The notes beneath the pieces are model-generated. The model saw only the letters and a program-made list of their open reading frames with translations. It had not been told where the DNA came from and searched no databases. A DNA stretch of 38,599 nt from Rhodobiaceae bacterium (GTDB lineage Bacteria; Pseudomonadota; Alphaproteobacteria; Parvibaculales; Parvibaculaceae): positions 1 through 38,599 of the forward strand of contig JAAWWE010000018.1 of NCBI GenBank assembly GCA_021404525.1. Reading direction: 5' to 3'. Of this stretch, positions 23,372 to 30,816 are shown in pieces; position 1 is the stretch's first letter, and every line of letters starts with the position of its first letter. The position numbers were made by a program, and so were the translations under genes.

Positions 23372-24352
23372 CTAGTGTTCGCCATGACCGGCACCGCTTC
23401 GAACAGGATCGCGGGTGATGTCGATGTCGGTTGCGGCCTGCTCGTCCAGACATTCGGTCTCGATCTGGAGGGTCGCGAAGAAAAAACCCCAATCGTCCCG
23501 TAGGAGACCGTGGGCTTGCTGCAACAGCGCCGGTTGGTTCTGCCGCGCGGTCGGATCGATTCTGAGATGTGCTGAAAAGACGTAGCGGCCGCTGGTGAGT
23601 GCCCAACCATGGACATGGTGAACATCGACCACGCCATTAAGGGCGCTAAGGGACGCGATGATGTCCGGCAGCGATACGTCGTCAGGAGTCCCGTCCATGA
23701 GAAGATGCGTGGCATCTCGCATGATCCCCCAACTGGCCCAAAGCAGCACGAAACCAAAGGCAATACCGAGCAGCGGATCGATCGCGAGAAACCCCGTGAA
23801 GTGAATCACCACGGCCGCAACGATGATGGTCAGGCTGCCGACGAAGGTTTGAATGATGTGCCAATAGGCGCCGCGCACATTCATGTCCTTGCCCTGCTGC
23901 TGGTAGAGCAGAAAGAGCGCGATGAGTTCGGTGACGATGCCGCCTGCCGCGACCAGCAGCATCGGTGTTGTCGGCAAATCTATCGGCGCGCCGAGCCGCA
24001 TCGCGCCCATGACGATGACGACCAGCGCCATGATGAGCAGGAATGCGCCGTTGACCAAGGCGCCGATGATCTCGGCGCGGTACCAGCCGAAGGTCCGGCG
24101 CATATCAGCCGGGCGGCGGGCGATACGCGCAGCCGCGATGGCGACCAGAACCCCGCCGACCGCCGAAAACGTGTGGAAGGCATCAGACAAGACGGCGATC
24201 GATCCGGTCCACAAGCCAACGATCAGTTCGGCGATGAAGTAGAGACCGGTGAGCCAAGCGGAGATGGTGAGCGCGCGGCCTCCGGACGGGAGATGTCCGG
24301 CATGCCCGTGACCGATATTGGCGGCAGCTGATCCTTGCGGAGTGTTTTCCAT
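23372..24352 (-). CDS. CDF-family transporter with altered metal site
   Basis: The 326-residue protein has the CDF layout with a His-rich start (GHGHAGH), six helices and a C-terminal cytoplasmic domain (VVDVHHVHGW). At the conserved sites it has D57 and H60 but A64 where helix 2 normally has Asp (DAFHTFSA), and H165 but T169 where helix 5 has Asp (WHIIQTFVGS). Two of the four core ligands are therefore lost, in both half-sites. It follows the multicopper oxidase in the copper operon, so it may carry another ion or act as a binding or regulatory membrane protein. Confidence 0.85.
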   Translation of the reverse strand: MENTPQGSAAANIGHGHAGHLPSGGRALTISAWLTGLYFIAELIVGLWTGSIAVLSDAFHTFSAVGGVLVAIAAARIARRPADMRRTFGWYRAEIIGALVNGAFLLIMALVVIVMGAMRLGAPIDLPTTPMLLVAAGGIVTELIALFLLYQQQGKDMNVRGAYWHIIQTFVGSLTIIVAAVVIHFTGFLAIDPLLGIAFGFVLLWASWGIMRDATHLLMDGTPDDVSLPDIIASLSALNGVVDVHHVHGWALTSGRYVFSAHLRIDPTARQNQPALLQQAHGLLRDDWGFFFATLQIETECLDEQAATDIDITRDPVRSGAGHGEH

Positions 24353-24371
24353 GGTTTTGATCTTTCCGCGT

Positions 24372-25901
24372 TTAGGTGACGGTGAACTGGCCCATCATCC
24401 CGCGATCTTCATGCTCAAGGATGTGGCAGTGGAACATGAACGGGATGTTGGCCGACGCGGGTCGGTCGAATCGGACGAGCAGTTCACTCTGCCCTGTCAC
24501 CAGCACGGTGTCCTTCCATCCGGTATGTTCGGGGCGTGGGGTCCGGCTATCTTCGCGCACGACTTGAAACATGGCGCCATGGATATGGAAGGGATGGGCG
24601 AGCATCGGACTTTCGACAACCCAACGTTCGGTCGTGCCGAGGCCGACCTCGAAATCGATGCGGCCCATGTCGAAGGGTCGGCCATTGATGCCGAACACGC
24701 CCATGGTTCCCATCATGGTGTCGCCGGTGCCACCGGGACCCATCATTCCGGAGCCGGGTCTGCCCATCATGCCCGGCCCCATCATCCCGCCCATGCCCAT
24801 GTCGAGAGAGACGTGGCGCGTGAGTGTATCGGTATCGCCAAGATCGGGCATCGCTCCGTCGAGCATGTCGGGTAAGACGTCGATGCCTACGGGCAGGCTT
24901 TCGTCGACAGCGAAATCGAGCACGGTGAACGACCGGTCGATGACACGGTTCATGGCGCCGCGCATGCGGCCCATCATGCCCATCGGTCCCTGGTTGGGAT
25001 CGCCGTCGCTCTTGAGTGCGACCGACCGGCCGTCGCCGAAATCGACCAACAGTTCGGCACGCTCGCCCGGCGACAACAAAAGCTTTTCCAGCGCGATCGG
25101 CCTCTCGAGATAGCCGCCATCGGTGGCAACAAGATGCATGGGGCGGTTATCGCTCAGGAAAAGCGTATAGATGCGCGCGTTCGAACCGTTGACGAGCCTG
25201 AGGCGCGTGACGCCCTTGGGCACCGCGGCAACGGCATTGATCTGGCCGTTGACGACCATCACGTTGCCAGCGAAGCCGTGCATGACGTCCATCATCGACA
25301 GGTCGTAGGCCATGCGGTCGCGCGTATCGAAGCGGCGGTCCTGCAGCACCAAACTCAGATCATCGACGCCGTAGACGCTCGGCAGGCCGCGTTCTTCGTC
25401 GCGGTCGTCGGACAGGTGAATGACTCCGGCAAGACCCGCATAGACGTCGCTCGCTGTCCGTCCATGCACGTGCGTATGGTAGAACGCGGTCGAAGGTGGC
25501 TGCTCGACCTGCATGTCCGCTGACCAGCTTTCTCCGGGCTGAACAGCCGAATGCGGCCCGCCATCATGCTCGCCGGGTACCAGCAAGCCATGCCAGTGGG
25601 CTGTCACAGGGACATCGAGTGCGTTGGTGAGCCGCGCGCCGAGGGCGCCGGATTTCATGCGGATGGCCGGTCCAAGATAACCCTGATTGTAGCCAATTGT
25701 GCGTGTCGACGCGCCCTCGAAGAAAGCGGTCGAGCCGAATTGTGCGGTCAGATCAACGCGTCCCGTCTGGGTAGCATCGAGCAGCGGCGGCATTCGTAAT
25801 CGAGGCCGATTGTTTGCAGAGTTTTGGGCGTAAGAGGGCCCCAGCATGGTGCTGTTGACCAGAAACGCGGTGGCGCCCGCGATGAAAGATCTACGGTTCA
25901 T
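24372..25901 (-). CDS. Multicopper oxidase (CopA/CueO-like), Tat-exported
   Basis: A 509-residue periplasmic oxidase starting MNRRSFIAGATAFL, a Tat-like signal with RR. The copper ligands are in HWHG (102-105), HTHVH (142-146), HPFHIHG (436-442) and HCHILEHEDRGMM (491-503), the last holding the type 1 Cys, His and Met. A Met/Gly-rich insert (about residues 375-405, with repeated GMMG) probably binds Cu(I). The enzyme would oxidise Cu(I) to Cu(II) in the periplasm. It overlaps the preceding cytochrome stop by ATGA, so it is co-translated. Confidence 0.93.
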   Translation of the reverse strand: MNRRSFIAGATAFLVNSTMLGPSYAQNSANNRPRLRMPPLLDATQTGRVDLTAQFGSTAFFEGASTRTIGYNQGYLGPAIRMKSGALGARLTNALDVPVTAHWHGLLVPGEHDGGPHSAVQPGESWSADMQVEQPPSTAFYHTHVHGRTASDVYAGLAGVIHLSDDRDEERGLPSVYGVDDLSLVLQDRRFDTRDRMAYDLSMMDVMHGFAGNVMVVNGQINAVAAVPKGVTRLRLVNGSNARIYTLFLSDNRPMHLVATDGGYLERPIALEKLLLSPGERAELLVDFGDGRSVALKSDGDPNQGPMGMMGRMRGAMNRVIDRSFTVLDFAVDESLPVGIDVLPDMLDGAMPDLGDTDTLTRHVSLDMGMGGMMGPGMMGRPGSGMMGPGGTGDTMMGTMGVFGINGRPFDMGRIDFEVGLGTTERWVVESPMLAHPFHIHGAMFQVVREDSRTPRPEHTGWKDTVLVTGQSELLVRFDRPASANIPFMFHCHILEHEDRGMMGQFTVT

Positions 25902-26383
25902 TGTCGTTGCTCCGAAGGGGATATGCGATTGAGTTCGTCATGGCGATCGCGGATTTCTGCGGGCCATGTGCTCTTGATGAAACTGAGGACGGCGATGATC
26001 TCGTCATCGGTCAGAATGCCCTCGTAAGCGGGCATGGCCGTCTCGTAGTTTTCGAGGTTCGCGGCTCGCGCCAGACCAAGCTTGGTGATGTCGAACAGAA
26101 CCTGATCGGGATGATGCCAGGTGTGTCCGGTTTCATCGTGCGGGGGCGCCGGCAGCAATCCATCGGGTCGGCGGGTCCGCCAGTCGGGCTCGCCCTCGAG
26201 ATCGATGCCGTGGCACGAGGCGCAATTTTCTTTGTAGACCATTCGGCCCAGGGCGACGGTCTCGGCATCTTCCGGACGCAGCAGTGCAGCATCGTCGGAA
26301 CCGCTCTCTTCCCAGAAGAAGAGAGTGGCACCAATCGCGAGGACAAGTCCCGTGGCGCCGACGAAGAGATGATGACGCTTCAT
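25898..26383 (-). CDS. Membrane-anchored c-type cytochrome
   Basis: The 161-residue protein has an N-terminal hydrophobic anchor (LFVGATGLVLAIGATLFFW) followed by a heme c motif CASCH (54-58) and a probable axial Met in ETAMPAYEG. It is a class I cytochrome c of the kind often paired with multicopper oxidases in copper clusters and could take electrons from, or pass them to, the oxidase. It sits directly upstream of the oxidase gene with overlapping stop and start. Confidence 0.88.
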   Translation of the reverse strand: MKRHHLFVGATGLVLAIGATLFFWEESGSDDAALLRPEDAETVALGRMVYKENCASCHGIDLEGEPDWRTRRPDGLLPAPPHDETGHTWHHPDQVLFDITKLGLARAANLENYETAMPAYEGILTDDEIIAVLSFIKSTWPAEIRDRHDELNRISPSEQRQ

Positions 26384-26416
26384 GGCATCACCCGGCGTGT
26401 CAGGTAACGGTCCATC

Positions 26417-26887
26417 TCACTGTCCCATTTCCAGGAACACGGTGGGCTCCGCATCGGTCGCGCCTGTAAAGGCATAGACGGTGTAACGTGCGCCCGGATC
26501 AAACCCCATTCCCAGCGACCCTGTGGGCATGCCGGGCACGGCGATGCCACGGATGTCGGGACGTTCACTCATGAGGCGCTCCACGGCTTCGATCGGGACA
26601 TGGCCTTCCAGCACATATCTGCGCGCACCGCCGATCACCGCGGTATGGCAGGCTTGGAGGTCTTCGGAGATGCCACCTTGTTGTCTGACGAATGAAAGGT
26701 CTTCCATGTCACGGGTCCTGACGGTGTAACCCGCCTCGATCATCCGGTCGGCCCAGAGCTGGCAACACCCGCACCATGGGGTCTTGAAGACCGTGATCGA
26801 TGTGTCTGGATCGGCTTGTTGAGCTTGAGCAGGGGTGAATGTGATGAACAAGGCAGAAAGGGCCGCTGCAATTTGAGATTTTGTCAT
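26417..26887 (-). CDS. Periplasmic DUF411 metal-binding protein
   Basis: A 156-residue secreted protein with a signal peptide ending near TPAQAQQA, then the DUF411 motif VFKTPWCGCCQLWADRM with the CxCC cluster, HVPIEAVERLM, PDIRGIAVPGMPTGSLGM and a C-terminal part. DUF411 proteins occur beside copper exporters and oxidases and are thought to bind or move copper in the periplasm. The final residues PTVFLEMGQ follow the family. It forms part of the operon between the small secreted protein and the cytochrome. Confidence 0.88.
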   Translation of the reverse strand: MTKSQIAAALSALFITFTPAQAQQADPDTSITVFKTPWCGCCQLWADRMIEAGYTVRTRDMEDLSFVRQQGGISEDLQACHTAVIGGARRYVLEGHVPIEAVERLMSERPDIRGIAVPGMPTGSLGMGFDPGARYTVYAFTGATDAEPTVFLEMGQ

Positions 26888-27116
26888 TGGGTTGGATCCT
26901 TTGTCGGGTATCTAGAAATATGAGTTTGTCGCCGCGCAGTTGTTTGATTGCTTCGGACGAGACGTTGAGAGCTCGCATGGCGTGCGTCGGCGCCGGCGAA
27001 CGGTATTGCCGGCCGCGATGGTGCGAAAAGAGCGCACAGGACTGCGCAATGTCATGAAACCCTCGATTGGCTGATGTTTCGGGTGGCACCGGTTACGGGG
27101 TGCCTACGACGAAAGA

Positions 27117-27455
27117 TCAGGCAGCAATCGGCGGTCGGAACTGTGTGGAGGAAAGGCCGAAATCGCGCCGATGCAGCACGGGGAGACTTAACTCTGCGTC
27201 GGTCGCGTAAAACGCGACGGTGACCCACTGAACGGCGGTACCACAATGCATCGCGCAGGAGCTCATCGAATGATGCGCTTTTCCGTCCGTGGTTGAGCAG
27301 CAATCGGCAAGGATATCGGCGATCGAGGGTACAGCCACATGGGCATGGGCGACATCCATCTGGCCGCCCAAGGGCGCGTCGTGCGAAACCGTAACCATGG
27401 AGGATGTCATTACCACCATGGCCAAAATAACAAGGATGCTTACCAAGCGCTTCAT
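27117..27455 (-). CDS. Small secreted Cys/His protein
   Basis: The 112-residue product starts MKRLVSILVILAMVVMTSSM, a signal peptide or anchor, and has ADCCST, HHSMSSCAMHC and several His residues, which could bind metal. It resembles the DUF2946-type small proteins of copper clusters, but I cannot assign it firmly. About 230 bases separate it from the DUF411 gene; I see no gene or clear promoter in that gap. Confidence 0.6.
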   Translation of the reverse strand: MKRLVSILVILAMVVMTSSMVTVSHDAPLGGQMDVAHAHVAVPSIADILADCCSTTDGKAHHSMSSCAMHCGTAVQWVTVAFYATDAELSLPVLHRRDFGLSSTQFRPPIAA

Positions 27456-27549
27456 GCGCTAAACCTACGGCAAGGTGCGTTTGTTTTCCAGAGCCGCAAT
27501 GCAACCGGTGGCCGGGGCAATGGAGTATTTGTTGTTCTAATCATCGAGT

Positions 27550-28911
27550 TCATCGTTGCGGCCAGATCGGGTGGTGCTCATCGATGACAAAAGGGTGTGC
27601 ATGGCGCATTCGCTTGTGCCGGTGCCGGGTTGTGCCCTTGGCGGCCCAGACGATCTCCGGTACGTGAAGCTCGTCATCGCCCCCAGCATGCGAATGTTCC
27701 ATTTCCTCGTGCTCATGCTCAAGTTCCTCTGGGTCATGCCGAGGCCAGAGCGTCATGGCGGCGAACGCACCGAGCGCCGCAAGTATCGTCAGGATGAGAA
27801 AAGTTGTTTCGATCCCAAGGCGTGCACCGAGCCAACCGGCGGCAGGATATGCGATAAGCCAGCAGACATGCGACAGAGCGAACTGCGCCGCAAACAATGC
27901 GGGTCGGTCCTCTGGATGTGAGGATCGGCGCAGGAGAATGCCGGCTGGTGTCTGTACGAGCGAGGCGCCAGCACCGAGCAATGTCCAGATCGCAAGGGTC
28001 GGCCAGTAACCGTCGAGCAGCGCAGCAGTCGCGAGTGCGGCCGGCAACAAGATGCCGCCTGCCAGCATGATCGGGCGCGGTTCGAAATAATCGAGCAGGC
28101 GCGGCAAAGACAGGGCGATGATGATCGAGCCCATCCCATAGGCAGCAAAGAACAGGGCCACCTGCTGGTCGTCGCCTCCGAATGTGTCTTTGACGATCAC
28201 AACGGTGTTGACGATGATCATGGACCCGGCCGCCGCAACGGCAACGCTGAGCGCCAAGAGGCCACGCAGACGTGGCGTGGCGAGGTATATCCAAATGCCG
28301 CGCGTCAGCCGTTCGCGAAAGCTTCTCCGCTCAACACGAGACAGGTTCGGCAGGACAACGGCCATCACGAGGAGTGCCGACGCCATGAAGCCGATGGCGT
28401 TGCCGACGAACAACCAATGAAAGCTTGTCACTGTCAGCAGCAATCCGGCCAGCAAAGGACTTGCAAGGGCTTCGAGATCATAAGCGAGCCGTGAAAGAGA
28501 AAGCGCGTTGGTGTAGTCCTTCTCGTCCGCCAGGATGTCGGGGATGGTTGCCTGAAAAGTCGGGGTGAACGTCGCTGAGCACGCCTGAAACAGGAAGACA
28601 AGGGCATAGATTTGCCAGATCTCGGTGACGAACGGCAGGAGCAGGACCATTGCGGCCCGAAGGACGTCCAATGTGACCAGAAGCGCTCGGCGTGGAAACA
28701 ACCCCGCGAGCGCGCCAGCCACGGGGGCGATCCCAACATAGGCAAGCATCTTGATGGTCAACGCGAGGCCGAGGACGAGGCCAGCATCGCTTCCAGCGAG
28801 ATCGTAGGCCAAAAGCCCAAGCGCAACGGTGGTCAGGCCCGTGCCGATCAACGACAGCACCTGAGCACTGAACAGATGTCGATAGGTGCGGTAGCTTAGG
28901 ACTCTGAGCAT
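27550..28911 (-). CDS. Major facilitator transporter with His-rich tail
   Basis: A 453-residue MFS protein with about 10-12 helices (FSAQVLSLIGTGLTTVAL, LALTIKMLAYVGIAPVAG, the loop FPRRALLVTLDVLRAAMV) and an exporter-like profile. The C-terminal ~70 residues are cytoplasmic and rich in His, Glu and Asp (EELEHEHEEMEHSHAGG, RHRHKRMRHAHP), likely metal binding. It follows cueR by 26 bases. ATG 28911 is chosen because the upstream TTG at 28953 lies inside the cueR end. It may export copper, copper complexes or a chelator. Confidence 0.85.
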   Translation of the reverse strand: MLRVLSYRTYRHLFSAQVLSLIGTGLTTVALGLLAYDLAGSDAGLVLGLALTIKMLAYVGIAPVAGALAGLFPRRALLVTLDVLRAAMVLLLPFVTEIWQIYALVFLFQACSATFTPTFQATIPDILADEKDYTNALSLSRLAYDLEALASPLLAGLLLTVTSFHWLFVGNAIGFMASALLVMAVVLPNLSRVERRSFRERLTRGIWIYLATPRLRGLLALSVAVAAAGSMIIVNTVVIVKDTFGGDDQQVALFFAAYGMGSIIIALSLPRLLDYFEPRPIMLAGGILLPAALATAALLDGYWPTLAIWTLLGAGASLVQTPAGILLRRSSHPEDRPALFAAQFALSHVCWLIAYPAAGWLGARLGIETTFLILTILAALGAFAAMTLWPRHDPEELEHEHEEMEHSHAGGDDELHVPEIVWAAKGTTRHRHKRMRHAHPFVIDEHHPIWPQR

Positions 28912-28936
28912 TTTTGCGTGCCGATCGGTCGGTCCC

Positions 28937-29401
28937 TCATCTCTGACTACCAAGCATGTTCAGCTCTATCGCGCCTTTGCGCGGTTCAGAGGTCGTGTTC
29001 CGCCTGCCGTCTTTGGGACGTTCAAGATCATTGAGAATTGGGCAGTCCGGTCGGTGATCGCCGGAACAGTTCGCCGCCAGGTCTTCCAATGTGTCCGCCA
29101 TGGCTTCCAGTTCGCCGATTTTTTGCCGAAGGCTTCGGACATGCTCCAGCGCCAGTTGTTTGACGTCGGCGCTTTGACGCGACTGATCTCGCCACAAGTC
29201 AAGCAGGTCGCCTATGGCGTCAACCGAGAATCCCAGATCGCGCGCGCGCCGAATAAATCGAAGCATGTGGACGTCTTGAGCGGAATAGGTGCGATAGCCC
29301 GCATCCGTTCGGGCAGCCGGCGGGATCAGGCCGTTTTGCTCGTAGTAGCGGATCATCTTCGCCGAGACGCCTGAGGCCTCGGCTGCTTCTCCAATGTTCA
29401 T
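28937..29401 (-). CDS. cueR: Copper-responsive MerR regulator CueR
   Basis: The 154-residue protein starts NIGEAAEASGVSAKMIRYYE, a MerR HTH, and has the Cu(I) loop CSGDHRPDC with Cys at residues 112 and 120, the same spacing and numbers as in Escherichia coli CueR. It would activate the copA and copZ promoters at 33383-33413 and 33439-33469. ATG overlaps the reductase stop by ATGA and is preceded by AGGAGG. It lies inside the operon it controls, which gives positive feedback. Confidence 0.93.
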   Translation of the reverse strand: MNIGEAAEASGVSAKMIRYYEQNGLIPPAARTDAGYRTYSAQDVHMLRFIRRARDLGFSVDAIGDLLDLWRDQSRQSADVKQLALEHVRSLRQKIGELEAMADTLEDLAANCSGDHRPDCPILNDLERPKDGRRNTTSEPRKGAIELNMLGSQR

Positions 29402-30468
29402 GCTTGCCTCCTTTGTCGTGCAGATATGTCCGCGTCATTGTCTTCGGGTGTGAAGAAGACGTCGGCATGCAAGTCCTCCTGCCGGAGCCCTGCCGCGGCG
29501 GTCGTTTCCATCACAGCGTCAATCATCGCCGGCGGGCCCGCCGTGTACGTCTTCCAGCCATCGAGGTCCTTTATGTCCTCGGCGACCGCATCGCTCACGT
29601 AGCCCGTGCGGAACGGCGTCGCGCCGGTTTCGTCGGAGAGGACCGGTGTGAAATGGAGGTTGTCATATCGATTTGCGAGATCGCGAAAGCGATGCGCGTT
29701 GTAAAGGTCACGCGCCGTCCGAACGCCGAAATAGAGATGGATCGGCTGGGCCATAGCCATCGATAGCGCCGTCTCAACGACCGACTGGATTGCGGCCAGG
29801 CCCGAACCGCCGGCAATCGCAAGAATCGGTCCGGTATGGCCGTGCCGCAGCCAGGATGAGCCGAATGGGCCTTCGATCTTAACGGAATCGCCTGGTTTGA
29901 GGTGGCGGTGGATATGTTCGGAGGTTGCGCCTCCCGGAACGCGGCGAACATGAAACTCGAGCTCGGCGTCGCCCGGCTGATTTGCCATCGAATAGTCGCG
30001 TGGCGGTCTGTCCGGAGCGATGAAGCGTATGTATTGCCCTGCCGAGAATGCGAGGGGCGTGTCATGTGTTGTCAGGCGTACGATCCGAATATCGTGTGTG
30101 ACGTCATGAACGCTTTTGACCCAACCGCTTAGTTGCCGGACCGGATGCTCGGGTTGTTCTTCTTCATCGCCCAGCCATGCGACGACGGCATCATCTCGTG
30201 GCAAGGCACGACAAGCGAGGATCAGCCCGGCAGCCTTTTCGGTGTCAGTCAGGGCAAACCGGGTGTATTCGAGTAAGTCCACTGTGCCGTCGATAAGTCG
30301 GGACTTGCAGGTACCGCAACGTCCCGACCGGCAGCCATGTGGATAAGCGACGCCTTGGTCGAGTGCCGCTTCTAGAATGGTTTGGGTCGGGGGCACCTGA
30401 ACGGCCCGGTCTGCCTGGTGTATCCAGACGTTGCTTGATCGAGCGGGCAAGTCGTTTGCCTGTGACAT
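29398..30468 (-). CDS. 2Fe-2S ferredoxin/FAD/NAD(P)H reductase
   Basis: A 356-residue electron-transfer protein. Residues 1-95 form a plant-type ferredoxin with C46, C51, C54 (CRSGRCGTC) and C86 (LILACRAL). Residues about 110-200 are an FAD domain with RDYSMAN, and the rest is the NAD(P)H domain with AIAGGSGLAAIQS and a C-terminal YTAGPPAMIDAV. It has the domain order of class IB oxygenase reductases. In a copper operon it may keep copper reduced for the ATPase or repair thiols. Start at 30468 is three bases after the glutaredoxin stop. Confidence 0.9.
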   Translation of the reverse strand: MSQANDLPARSSNVWIHQADRAVQVPPTQTILEAALDQGVAYPHGCRSGRCGTCKSRLIDGTVDLLEYTRFALTDTEKAAGLILACRALPRDDAVVAWLGDEEEQPEHPVRQLSGWVKSVHDVTHDIRIVRLTTHDTPLAFSAGQYIRFIAPDRPPRDYSMANQPGDAELEFHVRRVPGGATSEHIHRHLKPGDSVKIEGPFGSSWLRHGHTGPILAIAGGSGLAAIQSVVETALSMAMAQPIHLYFGVRTARDLYNAHRFRDLANRYDNLHFTPVLSDETGATPFRTGYVSDAVAEDIKDLDGWKTYTAGPPAMIDAVMETTAAAGLRQEDLHADVFFTPEDNDADISARQRRQA

Positions 30469-30471
30469 GAC

Positions 30472-30744
30472 TCAGGTCCTTTCCCGCAGTGCCGCTTCGA
30501 TCTCCGGCTTTTGCTTTGCGAAAGTGCCATACGCGAACCAATCGTCTCCGGCGGTGATCGGCGCGACGCGTACGCCGTAGCGCGCTAGCGCTTCTTGCAT
30601 GATTGCAGGGTCAGACAGATCGCGTTCGTCGTAGAGGATGCCCTCGCGATCCAGCCAAGCTTTGAGAGCGCGGCAATCCGGACAGGTCGGTGTCGTATAG
30701 ATCGTCAGTCGGATTGCCGGGTCTGTATGTGCTGTGAAGACCAT
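30472..30744 (-). CDS. Glutaredoxin-family protein
   Basis: A 90-residue thioredoxin-fold protein with YTTPTCPDCRALKAWL (CPDC at 21-24) and VRVAPITAGDDW, in which the cis-Pro segment is retained. The ATG at 30744 has GGAGGACATC directly ahead; an upstream ATG at 30756 includes that ribosome binding site. It stands between copA and the flavin reductase, and together they could deliver electrons or copper-thiol exchange. Confidence 0.85.
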   Translation of the reverse strand: MVFTAHTDPAIRLTIYTTPTCPDCRALKAWLDREGILYDERDLSDPAIMQEALARYGVRVAPITAGDDWFAYGTFAKQKPEIEAALRERT

Positions 30745-30816
30745 GATGTCCTCCATTACGTTCTTTTGGGCGGGCTCCGGGCCATTGACAGCCCGGACTC
30801 TGTCCATCTTGAGAGG

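Noticed and set aside
23609..24331. 240-residue plus-strand frame opposite the second CDF gene
   Set aside because: It is an antisense shadow of a gene with clear membrane helices and family motifs.
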